NCBI GenBank assembly: GCA_018436705.1
Contig: JAHDLA010000016.1
Location: 124,001-188,000 of the forward strand
Direction of reading: 5' to 3'
Length of the DNA: 64,000 nt
Source: Sedimentibacter sp.
GTDB taxonomy: Bacteria; Bacillota; Clostridia; Tissierellales; Sedimentibacteraceae
Part shown: positions 17,759 through 25,242 of the stretch, one piece after another
Layout of the letters: every line of letters starts with the position of its first letter
Position numbering within the stretch: the stretch's first letter is position 1
The notes under the pieces: model-generated
What the model saw: the letters and a program-made list of their open reading frames with translations, nothing else
Database searches by the model: none
Told to the model about the DNA's origin: nothing
Position numbers and translations under genes: made by a program

Positions 17759-19280
17759 TATGGCCGCCCCCTGTTAAATTCATTCCTGTCATCATAAGTC
17801 CGATTTCTTCCTTTGTCGTTGTTTTTGCGTCCACAATTCCTTGAACTTTTCCATGACACAGTACCATTATTCTGTCAGAAAGCTCCAATAGAACATCAAG
17901 ATCCTCTCCGATAAATAATATGGCTACATCTTTTTTCTTTTGCTCGTTAAGAAGGTCATATATAACATATGAAGAATTGATATCAAGACCTCTCACGGGA
18001 TATGCAGTTATAAGTACATTTGGATTAGATTCAATCTCTCTTCCAAGCAGAACTTTTTGCACATTTCCGCCAGACATCATTCTAACCGGAGTATAAATAT
18101 TTTGAGTTACTATATCCAATTTTTCAACTAATTGTTCTGAAAGTTTTTTTGCCGGTTTTTTATCTATGAAAAGTCCTTTATTATTTTTATAAGATTTAAG
18201 CATGATGTTTTCTACCATTCCCATGGAACCAACCAGCCCCATTCCAAGCCTGTCCTCAGGCACAAAGCTCATGCTTATTCCTAATTTAATAATTTCATCA
18301 GGCGTCTTGCCTATAATATTTTCCTTATGACAGAGCACTGCTCCGCTTTTTATTTTAACCAGGCCTGCAATAGCCTCACACAGTTCCTTTTGGCCACTTC
18401 CCGCTATTCCTGCTACGCCCAGAATTTCTCCACTTTTAAGTTTAAAATTTACATCTTTTATTGCTAACGTACCGTCGACATTTTCTACCGATAGCTCCAC
18501 AACATTGAGAACAGTCTTGTTATTTGTTGTTTCAGGCCGTTTTATTTTGAGGCTGACAGGCCTGCCCACCATAAGCTCTGTAAGCTTGTTCTCATTTGTT
18601 TTTTTAGTTTCAACTGTATCAACAAGTTTTCCCTTCCTCAATATTGCGACACGATCGCTTATATTTAAAACCTCATGAAGCTTATGAGTAATAATTATTA
18701 TTGCACTTCCCTGTTCCTTCATTTTACGAAGGATAGTAAACAGTTTTTCAGTTTCCTGAGGAGTCAAAACCGCAGTCGGTTCATCCAGTATAAGAATCTT
18801 TGCCCCTCTGTATAGCACCTTCATTATTTCCACAGTCTGCTTTTCACTTACAGACATATTGTAGATTTTTTTCTCAGGTTCAATTTCAAGTCCGAATTTA
18901 TTGCTTATGTTTAGAATTTTATCTTTTAGTAATTTTGGTTTTTCATACCTTCCATCAGTGCCCAACACTATATTATCCATAGCATTGAAAATCTCAACCA
19001 GCTTAAAATGCTGATGAATCATTCCTATTCCATAATCTATGGCATCTTTTGGAGATCCGATTGCAGCCTCATTTCCCGCAATTGATATGGATCCTGCATC
19101 TGGATAGTATATACCTGCCAGCATATTCATCAGAGTTGTTTTTCCGGATCCATTTTCTCCAAGCAAAGCCAAAATTTCTCCGTATTTAATATTTAAATTT
19201 ATGTTGTCATTGGCAACCACATTGCCGAACACTTTTGAAATGCCATTAAGCTCTATAGCATAATTTGATTCGTTTGACAT
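17751..19280 (-). CDS. Nucleoside ABC transporter ATP-binding protein (two fused ATPase domains)
   Basis: This protein of about 509 residues holds two ABC domains in tandem, as in sugar and BMP-type systems. The first has Walker A GENGSGKTT, signature MSVSEKQTVEI and Walker B ILILDEPTAVLTP. The second is degenerate: its P-loop is GIAGSGQKEL and the Walker B acidic pair is replaced (LITAYPVRGLD), though MSGGNVQKVLLGRE is kept. I use the ATG at 19280, preceded by GGGAG, rather than a TTG 51 bases upstream. It energises nucleoside import together with the two permeases. Confidence 0.92.
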   Translation of the reverse strand: MSNESNYAIELNGISKVFGNVVANDNINLNIKYGEILALLGENGSGKTTLMNMLAGIYYPDAGSISIAGNEAAIGSPKDAIDYGIGMIHQHFKLVEIFNAMDNIVLGTDGRYEKPKLLKDKILNISNKFGLEIEPEKKIYNMSVSEKQTVEIMKVLYRGAKILILDEPTAVLTPQETEKLFTILRKMKEQGSAIIIITHKLHEVLNISDRVAILRKGKLVDTVETKKTNENKLTELMVGRPVSLKIKRPETTNNKTVLNVVELSVENVDGTLAIKDVNFKLKSGEILGVAGIAGSGQKELCEAIAGLVKIKSGAVLCHKENIIGKTPDEIIKLGISMSFVPEDRLGMGLVGSMGMVENIMLKSYKNNKGLFIDKKPAKKLSEQLVEKLDIVTQNIYTPVRMMSGGNVQKVLLGREIESNPNVLITAYPVRGLDINSSYVIYDLLNEQKKKDVAILFIGEDLDVLLELSDRIMVLCHGKVQGIVDAKTTTKEEIGLMMTGMNLTGGGHNE

Positions 19281-19341
19281 TAGTTTACTCCCATCTATGT
19301 CCGGTATATTTTTAATACAAGACAATTGCAATAAATTATAA

Positions 19342-19394
19342 TGTCATTCTGAGGAGGTGCAATCTAATAATTGCACCACTTGTTCAGAATGACA
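19342..19394. repeat. REP-like long palindrome between BMP and ATPase genes
   Basis: An 11-bp perfect outer stem (19342-19352 with 19384-19394) and an 8-bp inner stem (19356-19363 with 19370-19377) form a 53-base hairpin with a 6-base loop. No strong T run follows on either strand. The outer arm TGTCATTCTGA resembles a dispersed palindromic element I recall from many bacterial genomes. Its position could trim or stabilise the 3' end of the binding-protein mRNA. Confidence 0.65.
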
Positions 19395-19416
19395 GAAAAT
19401 AAGAGGATTTAATTAA

Positions 19417-20592
19417 TTATTTAACTTCCACTGTTTTAAAATACCAGTTAATTCCTCCGGTAATTGTTGCATCGTCCAATGTCTTGCCTTCTTCTCCAAC
19501 AGTACTTCCGTCATTTGTTTCAATAACTCCGTCAAAAATATTGAAGCTTCCGTCAAGAATTGATTGTTCTGCTTCAGCAATTGCATCAGCTGTTCCTTCT
19601 GCAACTACACTTTCATTAAGTGGAGAAATACCAACCAGTCCTTCTTCCATTCCTCCAAAGTAATTTTCATTTGTCCATGTTCCGTTTATAACATTTTCAA
19701 CGGCTGTAGTATAATATGCAGACCAATCCCAAACTGCAGATGTAATTGTTGCTTTAGGAGCATCCTTAGACATGTCTGAGTTATAACCAATTCCCCACTT
19801 ACCAGCTTTTTCAGCTTCAAGTTGAGGGTTAGGAGTATCACAGTGCTGTGCAATAACATCGCAACCTTCAGCAAGCAACGCTTTTGCTGCGTTAGTCTCT
19901 TCCTCAGGCGAATACCAGCTGTTAGTTACCTTTACATATACCTTTGCATCAGGGTTTACTGAATACACTCCCATTGCAAATGCATCAATTCCGCCTGTAA
20001 CCTCAGAGTTTTGCTGTCCCATTGCCGCAACATATCCTACTAAATCGCTCTCTGTTTTTAAGCCGGCAGCAATACCTGTTAAATATCTTGCCTGATAAAT
20101 TCTTCCGAAATAATTATTAAAGTTTGTATCGTTGCTCTTGTATCCTGTACCATGTGAAAAAATAACTTCAGGATATTCTTCTGCTAAAGCTTCCATTATG
20201 TCCATGTAACCCCAGCTTGTACCAAAAATAATGTTAGCTCCTTCTTCTATTGCTTCAAGTATTGCTGTTTCTGTAGCAGTAGGATCTTCATCATCTACAT
20301 TGTTCTTACGAATAATCTGGCTGTCATCAAGTCCCAGTGCTTCCTGCATTCCAACTATTCCCTGGTCATGAGCGTATGTATAGCCCGATCCGTCAGCAGG
20401 GTTTCCTATGTGGATAACTGCCACTTTTATATCTTCCTTTGCTATTGCAGGAAATAATCCAGAATCACTCGGTTCAGTTCCCTCTGATGCCGGTTCTTCC
20501 GATTGAGGTTCCTCAGCCGCAGGCTTCTGAGCGCACGCTGCAAGTGAAAAGATCATTACAAGTGATAAAATAATGCTAAGAAATTTTTTCAT
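19417..20592 (-). CDS. BMP family nucleoside-binding lipoprotein
   Basis: This 391-residue lipoprotein has a signal with lipobox LAAC (Cys at about residue 20), then an acidic linker rich in Glu, Pro and Ser. The BMP domain has IKVAVIHIGNPADGSGYTYAH, a GYVAAMGQQNSEVTGGIDAF stretch and AQHCDTPNPQLEAEKAGKWG. BMP proteins capture purine nucleosides outside the cell and deliver them to the permease. It is the first gene of a four-gene operon and sits directly under a guanine riboswitch, which supports a purine-nucleoside substrate. Confidence 0.93.
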   Translation of the reverse strand: MKKFLSIILSLVMIFSLAACAQKPAAEEPQSEEPASEGTEPSDSGLFPAIAKEDIKVAVIHIGNPADGSGYTYAHDQGIVGMQEALGLDDSQIIRKNNVDDEDPTATETAILEAIEEGANIIFGTSWGYMDIMEALAEEYPEVIFSHGTGYKSNDTNFNNYFGRIYQARYLTGIAAGLKTESDLVGYVAAMGQQNSEVTGGIDAFAMGVYSVNPDAKVYVKVTNSWYSPEEETNAAKALLAEGCDVIAQHCDTPNPQLEAEKAGKWGIGYNSDMSKDAPKATITSAVWDWSAYYTTAVENVINGTWTNENYFGGMEEGLVGISPLNESVVAEGTADAIAEAEQSILDGSFNIFDGVIETNDGSTVGEEGKTLDDATITGGINWYFKTVEVK

Positions 20593-20683
20593 TTTATTCT
20601 CCTAATTTTTTTAATATTTAAAAAGCAAGAAATAGACGTTTGCTTTTTATATCTTTCGTAAAATTTAGTGTATAAAACACAAA

Positions 20684-20803
20684 ATGCGCCTGTTAATTCA
20701 GACGCATCATATAAATAAAATTCAAATACAAAAAATCAATAGTCAAACAATTTACGGTTGTTTGGTAGAAACTACGGAACCATATTATCCCTATTATATT
20801 GAT
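20684..20803 (-). promoter_or_regulatory. Guanine (purine) riboswitch with terminator, upstream of the BMP operon
   Basis: On the - strand the aptamer spans 20803 down to 20735. P1 is 7 bp (ATCAATA/TATTGAT), followed by the conserved TATAAT, L2 ATATGG, junction GTTTCTACC, a perfect 6-bp P3 (AAACAA/TTGTTT) with loop CCGTAAA, and GACTAT. The C in GACTAT is the base that selects guanine; adenine aptamers have U there. P2 has two mismatches. A 9-bp terminator stem with one wobble (20699-20707 with 20684-20692) and T-rich tail follows. The left terminator arm (GATGCG) can instead pair with CGCATC at the 5' side of P1, giving an antiterminator, so guanine binding should switch the operon off. Confidence 0.9.
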
Positions 20804-20933
20804 GCGCATATTCAATTTCATATCATTTTACATTTTTATTATAGCAGAAACTAAAGAATAAGCAATAATTTTTTTTTATTAATTTTCGTAATAATAAATA
20901 CTATTTTTAATTTATTAGTAATAAACTTCGTGT

Positions 20934-21686
20934 TTATTTTATGAGCAGGCCCACAGGACAATGGTCGCTTCCATAGTATTCAGGGTATATGAATGCATCT
21001 AAAAGTTTATCTTCAAACTCTTTTGATGTTATGAAGTAGTCAATTCTCCAGCCTACATTTCTTTCTCTTGACTTGGCAAAATTTGACCACCATGAGTATG
21101 CTTCCTCCTTATCAGGATAAAAATACCTGAATGTATCAATAAACCCTGCTTCAATCAGTTCCGTCATCTTGCTTCTTTCTTCATTTGTAAAGCCGGCATT
21201 TTTTTTGTTTGTTTTAGGATTCTTTAAATCTATTTCCTTATGTGCAACATTTAAATCTCCGCACATTACTACAGGCTTATGCTCATTGAGCTTAAGAAGG
21301 TAGTTTCTGAAATCATCCTCCCATTTCATTCTGTACTCAAGCCTTTCAAGAGCTCTCTTAGAATTTGGCGTATATACATTAACCAAGTAAAATTTATCAA
21401 ATTCAAGAGTTATAACCCTTCCTTCGTTATCATGTTCCTCTATGCCGATTCCATACGCCTCAGACAACGGCTTTTCCCGTGTGAATACCGCTGTTCCCGA
21501 ATAACCTTTTTTTTCGGCATAATTCCAAAAATCATGGTATCCTTCCAACTCTAGCTCAATCTGTCCTTCCTGAAGTTTTATCTCCTGCAGACAGAAAATA
21601 TCTGCATCCAGCTTCTTAAATGAATCCATAAATCCTTTGTTCACACATGCTCTTAACCCGTTGACATTCCATGATATTAATTTCAT
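20934..21686 (-). CDS. xthA: Exodeoxyribonuclease III / AP endonuclease
   Basis: This 250-residue protein is a typical ExoIII. It shows SWNVNGLRA, FCLQEIKLQEGQ (catalytic Glu), YSGTAVFTR, GDLNVAHKEID (catalytic Asp and Asn) and YYGSDHCPVGL (catalytic Asp-His) at the end. It cuts abasic sites and degrades DNA 3' to 5' in base-excision repair. The start is the ATG at 21686 with AAGGAG before it; an in-frame ATG six codons upstream lacks a site. A nested hairpin separates it from the tautomerase gene. Confidence 0.96.
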   Translation of the reverse strand: MKLISWNVNGLRACVNKGFMDSFKKLDADIFCLQEIKLQEGQIELELEGYHDFWNYAEKKGYSGTAVFTREKPLSEAYGIGIEEHDNEGRVITLEFDKFYLVNVYTPNSKRALERLEYRMKWEDDFRNYLLKLNEHKPVVMCGDLNVAHKEIDLKNPKTNKKNAGFTNEERSKMTELIEAGFIDTFRYFYPDKEEAYSWWSNFAKSRERNVGWRIDYFITSKEFEDKLLDAFIYPEYYGSDHCPVGLLIK

Positions 21687-21712
21687 AAAAACTCCTTTAT
21701 ACATTATATGTA

Positions 21713-21771
21713 AAAAGGGCTTATATTTTTCAAATTAATGACATTATCATCTTGAAAATCATCACCCTTTT
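21713..21771 (-). terminator. Nested hairpin after the tautomerase gene
   Basis: Outer arms of 7 bp (21765-21771 with 21713-21719, AAAAGGG/CCCTTTT), a middle 7-bp pairing TTTTCAA/TTGAAAA, and a short ATGA/TCAT tip stack in one 59-base structure. It lies between the tautomerase stop and the xthA start. The T tract is part of the stem, so termination is probable but not certain. Confidence 0.45.
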
Positions 21772-21810
21772 ATATTATTCATAAAAATTGAAAGTATGTT
21801 CGCCCCAATG

Positions 21811-21999
21811 CTATTTATCGTCGCACTTAAGCACTCCTCCTTGGGCGTAGTTCTCAAATTCCATTTCTCTTATTATAATCTTTACAGCTTCCTTCGGGCA
21901 ATTAGCCGTTTCCATAACTGCCTGAGTTACCCTTTCAGCAAGAGCCCTTTTCTGTTCCACAGTTCTTCCTTTTAGCATTTCAACTTGAATAATAGGCAT
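21811..21999 (-). CDS. 4-oxalocrotonate tautomerase family protein
   Basis: This 62-residue protein belongs to the small tautomerases. After removal of Met it would start with the catalytic Pro1 (PIIQVEMLKGRTVEQKRAL), and VKIIIREMEFENYAQGG gives the conserved C-terminal strand. The start is fixed by GGAGGAGG upstream and by the need for Pro at position 2. It follows the ornithine racemase coding region by 22 bases, so it is probably co-transcribed. The substrate is unknown; these enzymes ketonise enols or dehalogenate small acids. Confidence 0.9.
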   Translation of the reverse strand: MPIIQVEMLKGRTVEQKRALAERVTQAVMETANCPKEAVKIIIREMEFENYAQGGVLKCDDK

Positions 22000-22021
22000 A
22001 ATTTCCTCCTCCAATAATAAT

Positions 22022-23584
22022 TTAGTCATTACTGATTATTTTTTTACTTATATATTCAGACAGTGATGTAAACAACATCGCCTGATATAATACATTGAAT
22101 TCCACAACATCGCCCAGCTTATATTCTCTCTTACAATCGTGTATATCCAAAATTGTGTGATCGCTGCTTGCGCCCATTACAATTATATCCTTGTCCTTCG
22201 GCACAAGCTTTGACGAATCTCCAACATCCTGATTACCCAGTGCAATTATTGCTCTTTTTCGGATACCTCTATCTTCGTAGTAAGCCTGCTCTCCAAAAGC
22301 ATTAACCGTCAGCTCTCCAATAGGGTGTGTAGGCTTTTCGTTTAGCTCTATTATCTGAGCCTTTAATATAAATGTATCTTTATCAAGTCCTTCTATGTTC
22401 GTATTCCAATAAAGCGGAAGATCCTGAGTATTTATAATTCCTTCTCCTAAGCGAAGATGATTGATTTTTTCAGGCACTTCACCTTTGACTAAAAGAGGAA
22501 GTGTGGTAGTTCCGCCTCCAGAAATAATATGCAATTTCCTTCCAATTATTTTTTCGATTTCTGCCGCGGCTTCAGCAAGCTCTGACAGATTTTTGTTTGT
22601 GGGTGCCACCGAGCCGTAGCAGCTCAGATTTGTTCCAACACCCTCCAAAACAAGACTGTTCAATTTATTTTCCGTCATCTTTGCCAGATCTGTCAGTTCA
22701 TTTCGCGTAAAAACACCTTCTCTCAAATCCCCCAAATCATACATTAACACGACGCCGTATTTTTTATTTTGTCTTTCTGCTTCTTTGTTTAAGGCAATTA
22801 GCATTTTCTCCTCAGAAACAAGACATATATCGCTGTACCTTACGACATCCTCTATTTCACACAGCATAGGAATTCTCACAAGAAGCAAAGGAATTTCAAT
22901 GCCCTGGCTTTTTATTTTCTTCAGCTGCTCAATTCTGGAACTTCCTATTTGCTTGCATCCGCCATCAATCATGGCACGAACGCCCGGGATAATTCCCCCA
23001 AATACTTTTACTATTCCGGCAACCTCAATACCGCTGTTACCGCAGAGTTTTGCAATAATTTTTGTGTTAGCCCTGAGTTTGTCAACATTAACTTCAAGTA
23101 CCGGATATTTAACCATCGCTCTCTCCTTAAATTTTTTTGAGATTCTAAGCTCGTAAAAAAATTTCTTCAGAATATCTGAACAACTTTCCTCCAAAATCCC
23201 GAATTTCACATCTATCTGATGATTCAGCTTATCTGTTTGAACTATGTTCAATACTGAGCCACATGCTCCTGTTTTTAAGTCTGCAGTACCAATAACAAGC
23301 TTCTCGATTCTTGCATTTACAAGTGCACCGGCGCACATAGAACATGGTTCCAGCGTGACATACATAGTGCATCCGGGCAGTCTCCAGCCCCCCAGTTTTC
23401 TGCAAGCTTCTCTAATTGCCGATACCTCTGCATGCAATGTTGCATCTTTAAGCGTTTCTTTCTGGTTGTAGCCTCTTCCTACTATTTCACCATCCCGAAC
23501 TATTACTGCTCCTATTGGCACCTCATTGATATCATAAGCTTTTTGAGCCTCCTTCAAGGCTTCTCTCATAAATAATTCATCCAT
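22022..23584 (-). CDS. tadA: In-frame fusion: tRNA adenosine(34) deaminase TadA + ornithine/alanine racemase family protein
   Basis: This open frame encodes 520 residues. Residues 1-156 are TadA: zinc/catalytic HAEV near 52-55 and PCSMCAGAL near 82-90, which deaminate A34 to inosine in tRNA-Arg. Residues 157-520 are a fold-type III PLP racemase with VKVFGG at the Schiff-base lysine, LRIPMLCEIEDVV-like LVRIPMLCEIEDVV, VLMYDLGDLREGVF and DRGIRKRAIIALG, very close to what I know of clostridial ornithine racemase. No stop separates them. At the joint (23116) an ATG is preceded by AAGGAG with a 6-base spacer, so a separate racemase could also be made. Either a true fusion, a lost stop codon, or a sequence error explains it. 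Confidence 0.85.
   Translation of the reverse strand: MDELFMREALKEAQKAYDINEVPIGAVIVRDGEIVGRGYNQKETLKDATLHAEVSAIREACRKLGGWRLPGCTMYVTLEPCSMCAGALVNARIEKLVIGTADLKTGACGSVLNIVQTDKLNHQIDVKFGILEESCSDILKKFFYELRISKKFKERAMVKYPVLEVNVDKLRANTKIIAKLCGNSGIEVAGIVKVFGGIIPGVRAMIDGGCKQIGSSRIEQLKKIKSQGIEIPLLLVRIPMLCEIEDVVRYSDICLVSEEKMLIALNKEAERQNKKYGVVLMYDLGDLREGVFTRNELTDLAKMTENKLNSLVLEGVGTNLSCYGSVAPTNKNLSELAEAAAEIEKIIGRKLHIISGGGTTTLPLLVKGEVPEKINHLRLGEGIINTQDLPLYWNTNIEGLDKDTFILKAQIIELNEKPTHPIGELTVNAFGEQAYYEDRGIRKRAIIALGNQDVGDSSKLVPKDKDIIVMGASSDHTILDIHDCKREYKLGDVVEFNVLYQAMLFTSLSEYISKKIISND
23114..23128 (-). promoter_or_regulatory. Internal ribosome site and ATG for the racemase part of the fusion
   Basis: AAGGAG (23123-23128) lies 6 bases before the internal ATG at 23114-23116, which begins MVKYPVLEVN, the expected start of an ornithine racemase. 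These bases are read as Lys-Glu-Arg-Ala in the fusion. Confidence 0.6.
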
Positions 23585-23664
23585 CCAGCGATTTCCTTAC
23601 ATTATTTATACTATTATAATTTATTTTTTACCCATAAGTCAATACATATGTCTTTTATTACCTA

Positions 23665-23693
23665 TTTACTTTTTATCAGAACAATTCTATAAT
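23665..23693 (+). promoter_or_regulatory. Promoter of the SLH-domain gene
   Basis: TTTACT (23665-23670) and TATAAT (23688-23693) are 17 bases apart. A leader of about 95 bases follows before the TTG start. Confidence 0.55.
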
Positions 23694-23794
23694 TGAGATA
23701 CAAAACAGGGAACATTTTATCTTAAAAAAACGTCTGATTAATTAAAGCATTACGATTTGTGACTTAAGTACGCAAAGGCTAAAAGGAGGACAAG

Positions 23795-24838
23795 TTGAAG
23801 GAAATAATAAAAAAAGTATCCGTTACCGGACTGTGCATTATATTAAGCGTAAATTCATTTGCTTATGCTGATGTGCTTGACGCTATAACTGATACGGAAA
23901 TTACGGAAGAAGAAAACATAACAACTGAAAATTCAGATACTGAAGCAGAAGAACCGAAAACGGATAGTATAAATGATGAAGCAAAGCCAGAAGCTGCTTT
24001 TTCCGATATAGAAGAACACTGGGCAAAAGACTGGATTCAAAAGGCTGTTAATCTTGGGTTTGTTTCAGGATACGAAGACGGAACATTCAAACCTGACAGA
24101 ACAATTACACGAGCAGAATTTTCAAAATTATTAAACAGTGCCATGCATACAGAAAAAACAGCTGATCTTGGGTTTTCTGATGTAAGCAATAATGAATGGT
24201 TTTATGAAGAAGTTCAAAAATCAATTGCATCAGGATTTTTCTCGGGCTATGAAAACAACACCTTCAGGCCGAACAACCCTATAAAAAGAGAAGAAGTTGC
24301 AAAAGTTGTAAGCTCTGCCATAACAACAGGAGAAGCTTACGGTGACGGTGCTGCCTTACTTTCAGATTATGGAACAATACAGGAATGGGCAAAATCAAGC
24401 GTTAATTCAGTTTACAACAAGGGATATATATTAGGATACCCCGAAGGACTGTACCTCCCCGCAAAAGCATTAACACGTGCGGAAGCAGTTAAAATAATTT
24501 ATGAAATAATCGACAATGAAAATATAGAAAGAGGTTTCAATATAACAAACTATGAAGAAACCTATTCAAGTGCGGTTGTAGTAGGTGACCTGAATATTTT
24601 AGATTCCGTTGGAACAGGTAATGTTTATATAAAGAATGTTGTCGTGCTTGGTGATATAGTTATTTCTGCCTCAAAAGTAAAATCCGTACAGCTTACGGAT
24701 GTAAAAGCAAGAAATATTATCGTTGTTGATGAAAACAACCCCGTAAAAATAGTGTGCAACGATAATATTGCAATAGCTAGGACTCAGCTTCCCCCTGTTG
24801 TTATTGTTCAGCGTATTGGGAGCAATGTAAGTATATAA
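23795..24838 (+). CDS. S-layer homology (SLH) domain protein
   Basis: This 347-residue exported protein starts with TTG, preceded by AAAGGAGG. It has a signal peptide (residues 1 to about 26, ending SFAYA), an acidic linker, and three SLH repeats at about 68-112, 128-172 and 186-232 (FSDIEEHWAKDWIQ; FSDVSNNEWFYEE; third begins LSDYGTIQEWA). SLH triplets bind pyruvylated secondary wall polymer. The last 100 residues are rich in alternating Val/Ile and Gly/Asn, as in parallel beta-helix folds, and are not recognised. I infer a cell-wall-anchored surface protein of unknown role. Confidence 0.9.
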   Translation: MKEIIKKVSVTGLCIILSVNSFAYADVLDAITDTEITEEENITTENSDTEAEEPKTDSINDEAKPEAAFSDIEEHWAKDWIQKAVNLGFVSGYEDGTFKPDRTITRAEFSKLLNSAMHTEKTADLGFSDVSNNEWFYEEVQKSIASGFFSGYENNTFRPNNPIKREEVAKVVSSAITTGEAYGDGAALLSDYGTIQEWAKSSVNSVYNKGYILGYPEGLYLPAKALTRAEAVKIIYEIIDNENIERGFNITNYEETYSSAVVVGDLNILDSVGTGNVYIKNVVVLGDIVISASKVKSVQLTDVKARNIIVVDENNPVKIVCNDNIAIARTQLPPVVIVQRIGSNVSI

Positions 24839-24844
24839 AATATT

Positions 24845-24888
24845 TTCCGGAGACAGTACAGTTATAAAATTTTGCGCTGCCTCCGGAA
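24845..24888 (+). terminator. Hairpin after the SLH-domain gene
   Basis: Perfect 8-bp arms TTCCGGAG/CTCCGGAA (24845-24852 with 24881-24888) with a CAG/CTG extension enclose about 28 bases. There is no clear T run, so a terminator is only likely by position. The following gap to 25242 holds only a probable gene remnant. Confidence 0.4.
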
Positions 24889-24972
24889 GAGTTATATGAA
24901 TTTATTAAAGCTTGTTCCAATACCCCTTTTAGCTGTCATTGCATCAAAAATTCCAATTATACATGTTATAGC

Positions 24973-25124
24973 TTAAAGAATTCCCCTGTTAAGCATGATT
25001 CCCCGCACACCTTTGCCTCCAACATACCTGCGCCAACAATTTTTCAGCTGTTCAATATCTGCTGTTCAGTATTTTACACCTGATACCTCCCCCCTGGCAT
25101 CAAATGTTATCGAAAGGGATGTTC
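24973..25124 (-). pseudogene. Possible gene remnant with in-frame TGA
   Basis: On the - strand, from 25124 to 24973, one frame reads about 50 codons with protein-like composition (SITFDARGEVSGVKY, then a TGA at 25066-25068, then TADIEQLKNCWRRYVGG and GVRGIMLNRGIL) before a TAA. There is no start or ribosome site. I do not recognise the family. It looks like a decayed gene end rather than a functional gene; base composition is more GC-rich than the flanking gaps. Confidence 0.3.
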
Positions 25125-25242
25125 CCCCTAATTATTTATCCCTTTACTATATAGACAATTTATAGTCCAAAAACGTAACATTTTTTAAAAATTTATTAAT
25201 AATTTATTAAATTGTAAAAAACAATCTCATTAAACAAAAAAC

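Noticed and set aside
25066..25068. TGA as selenocysteine
   Set aside because: The surrounding frame lacks a start and no clear SECIS hairpin follows.
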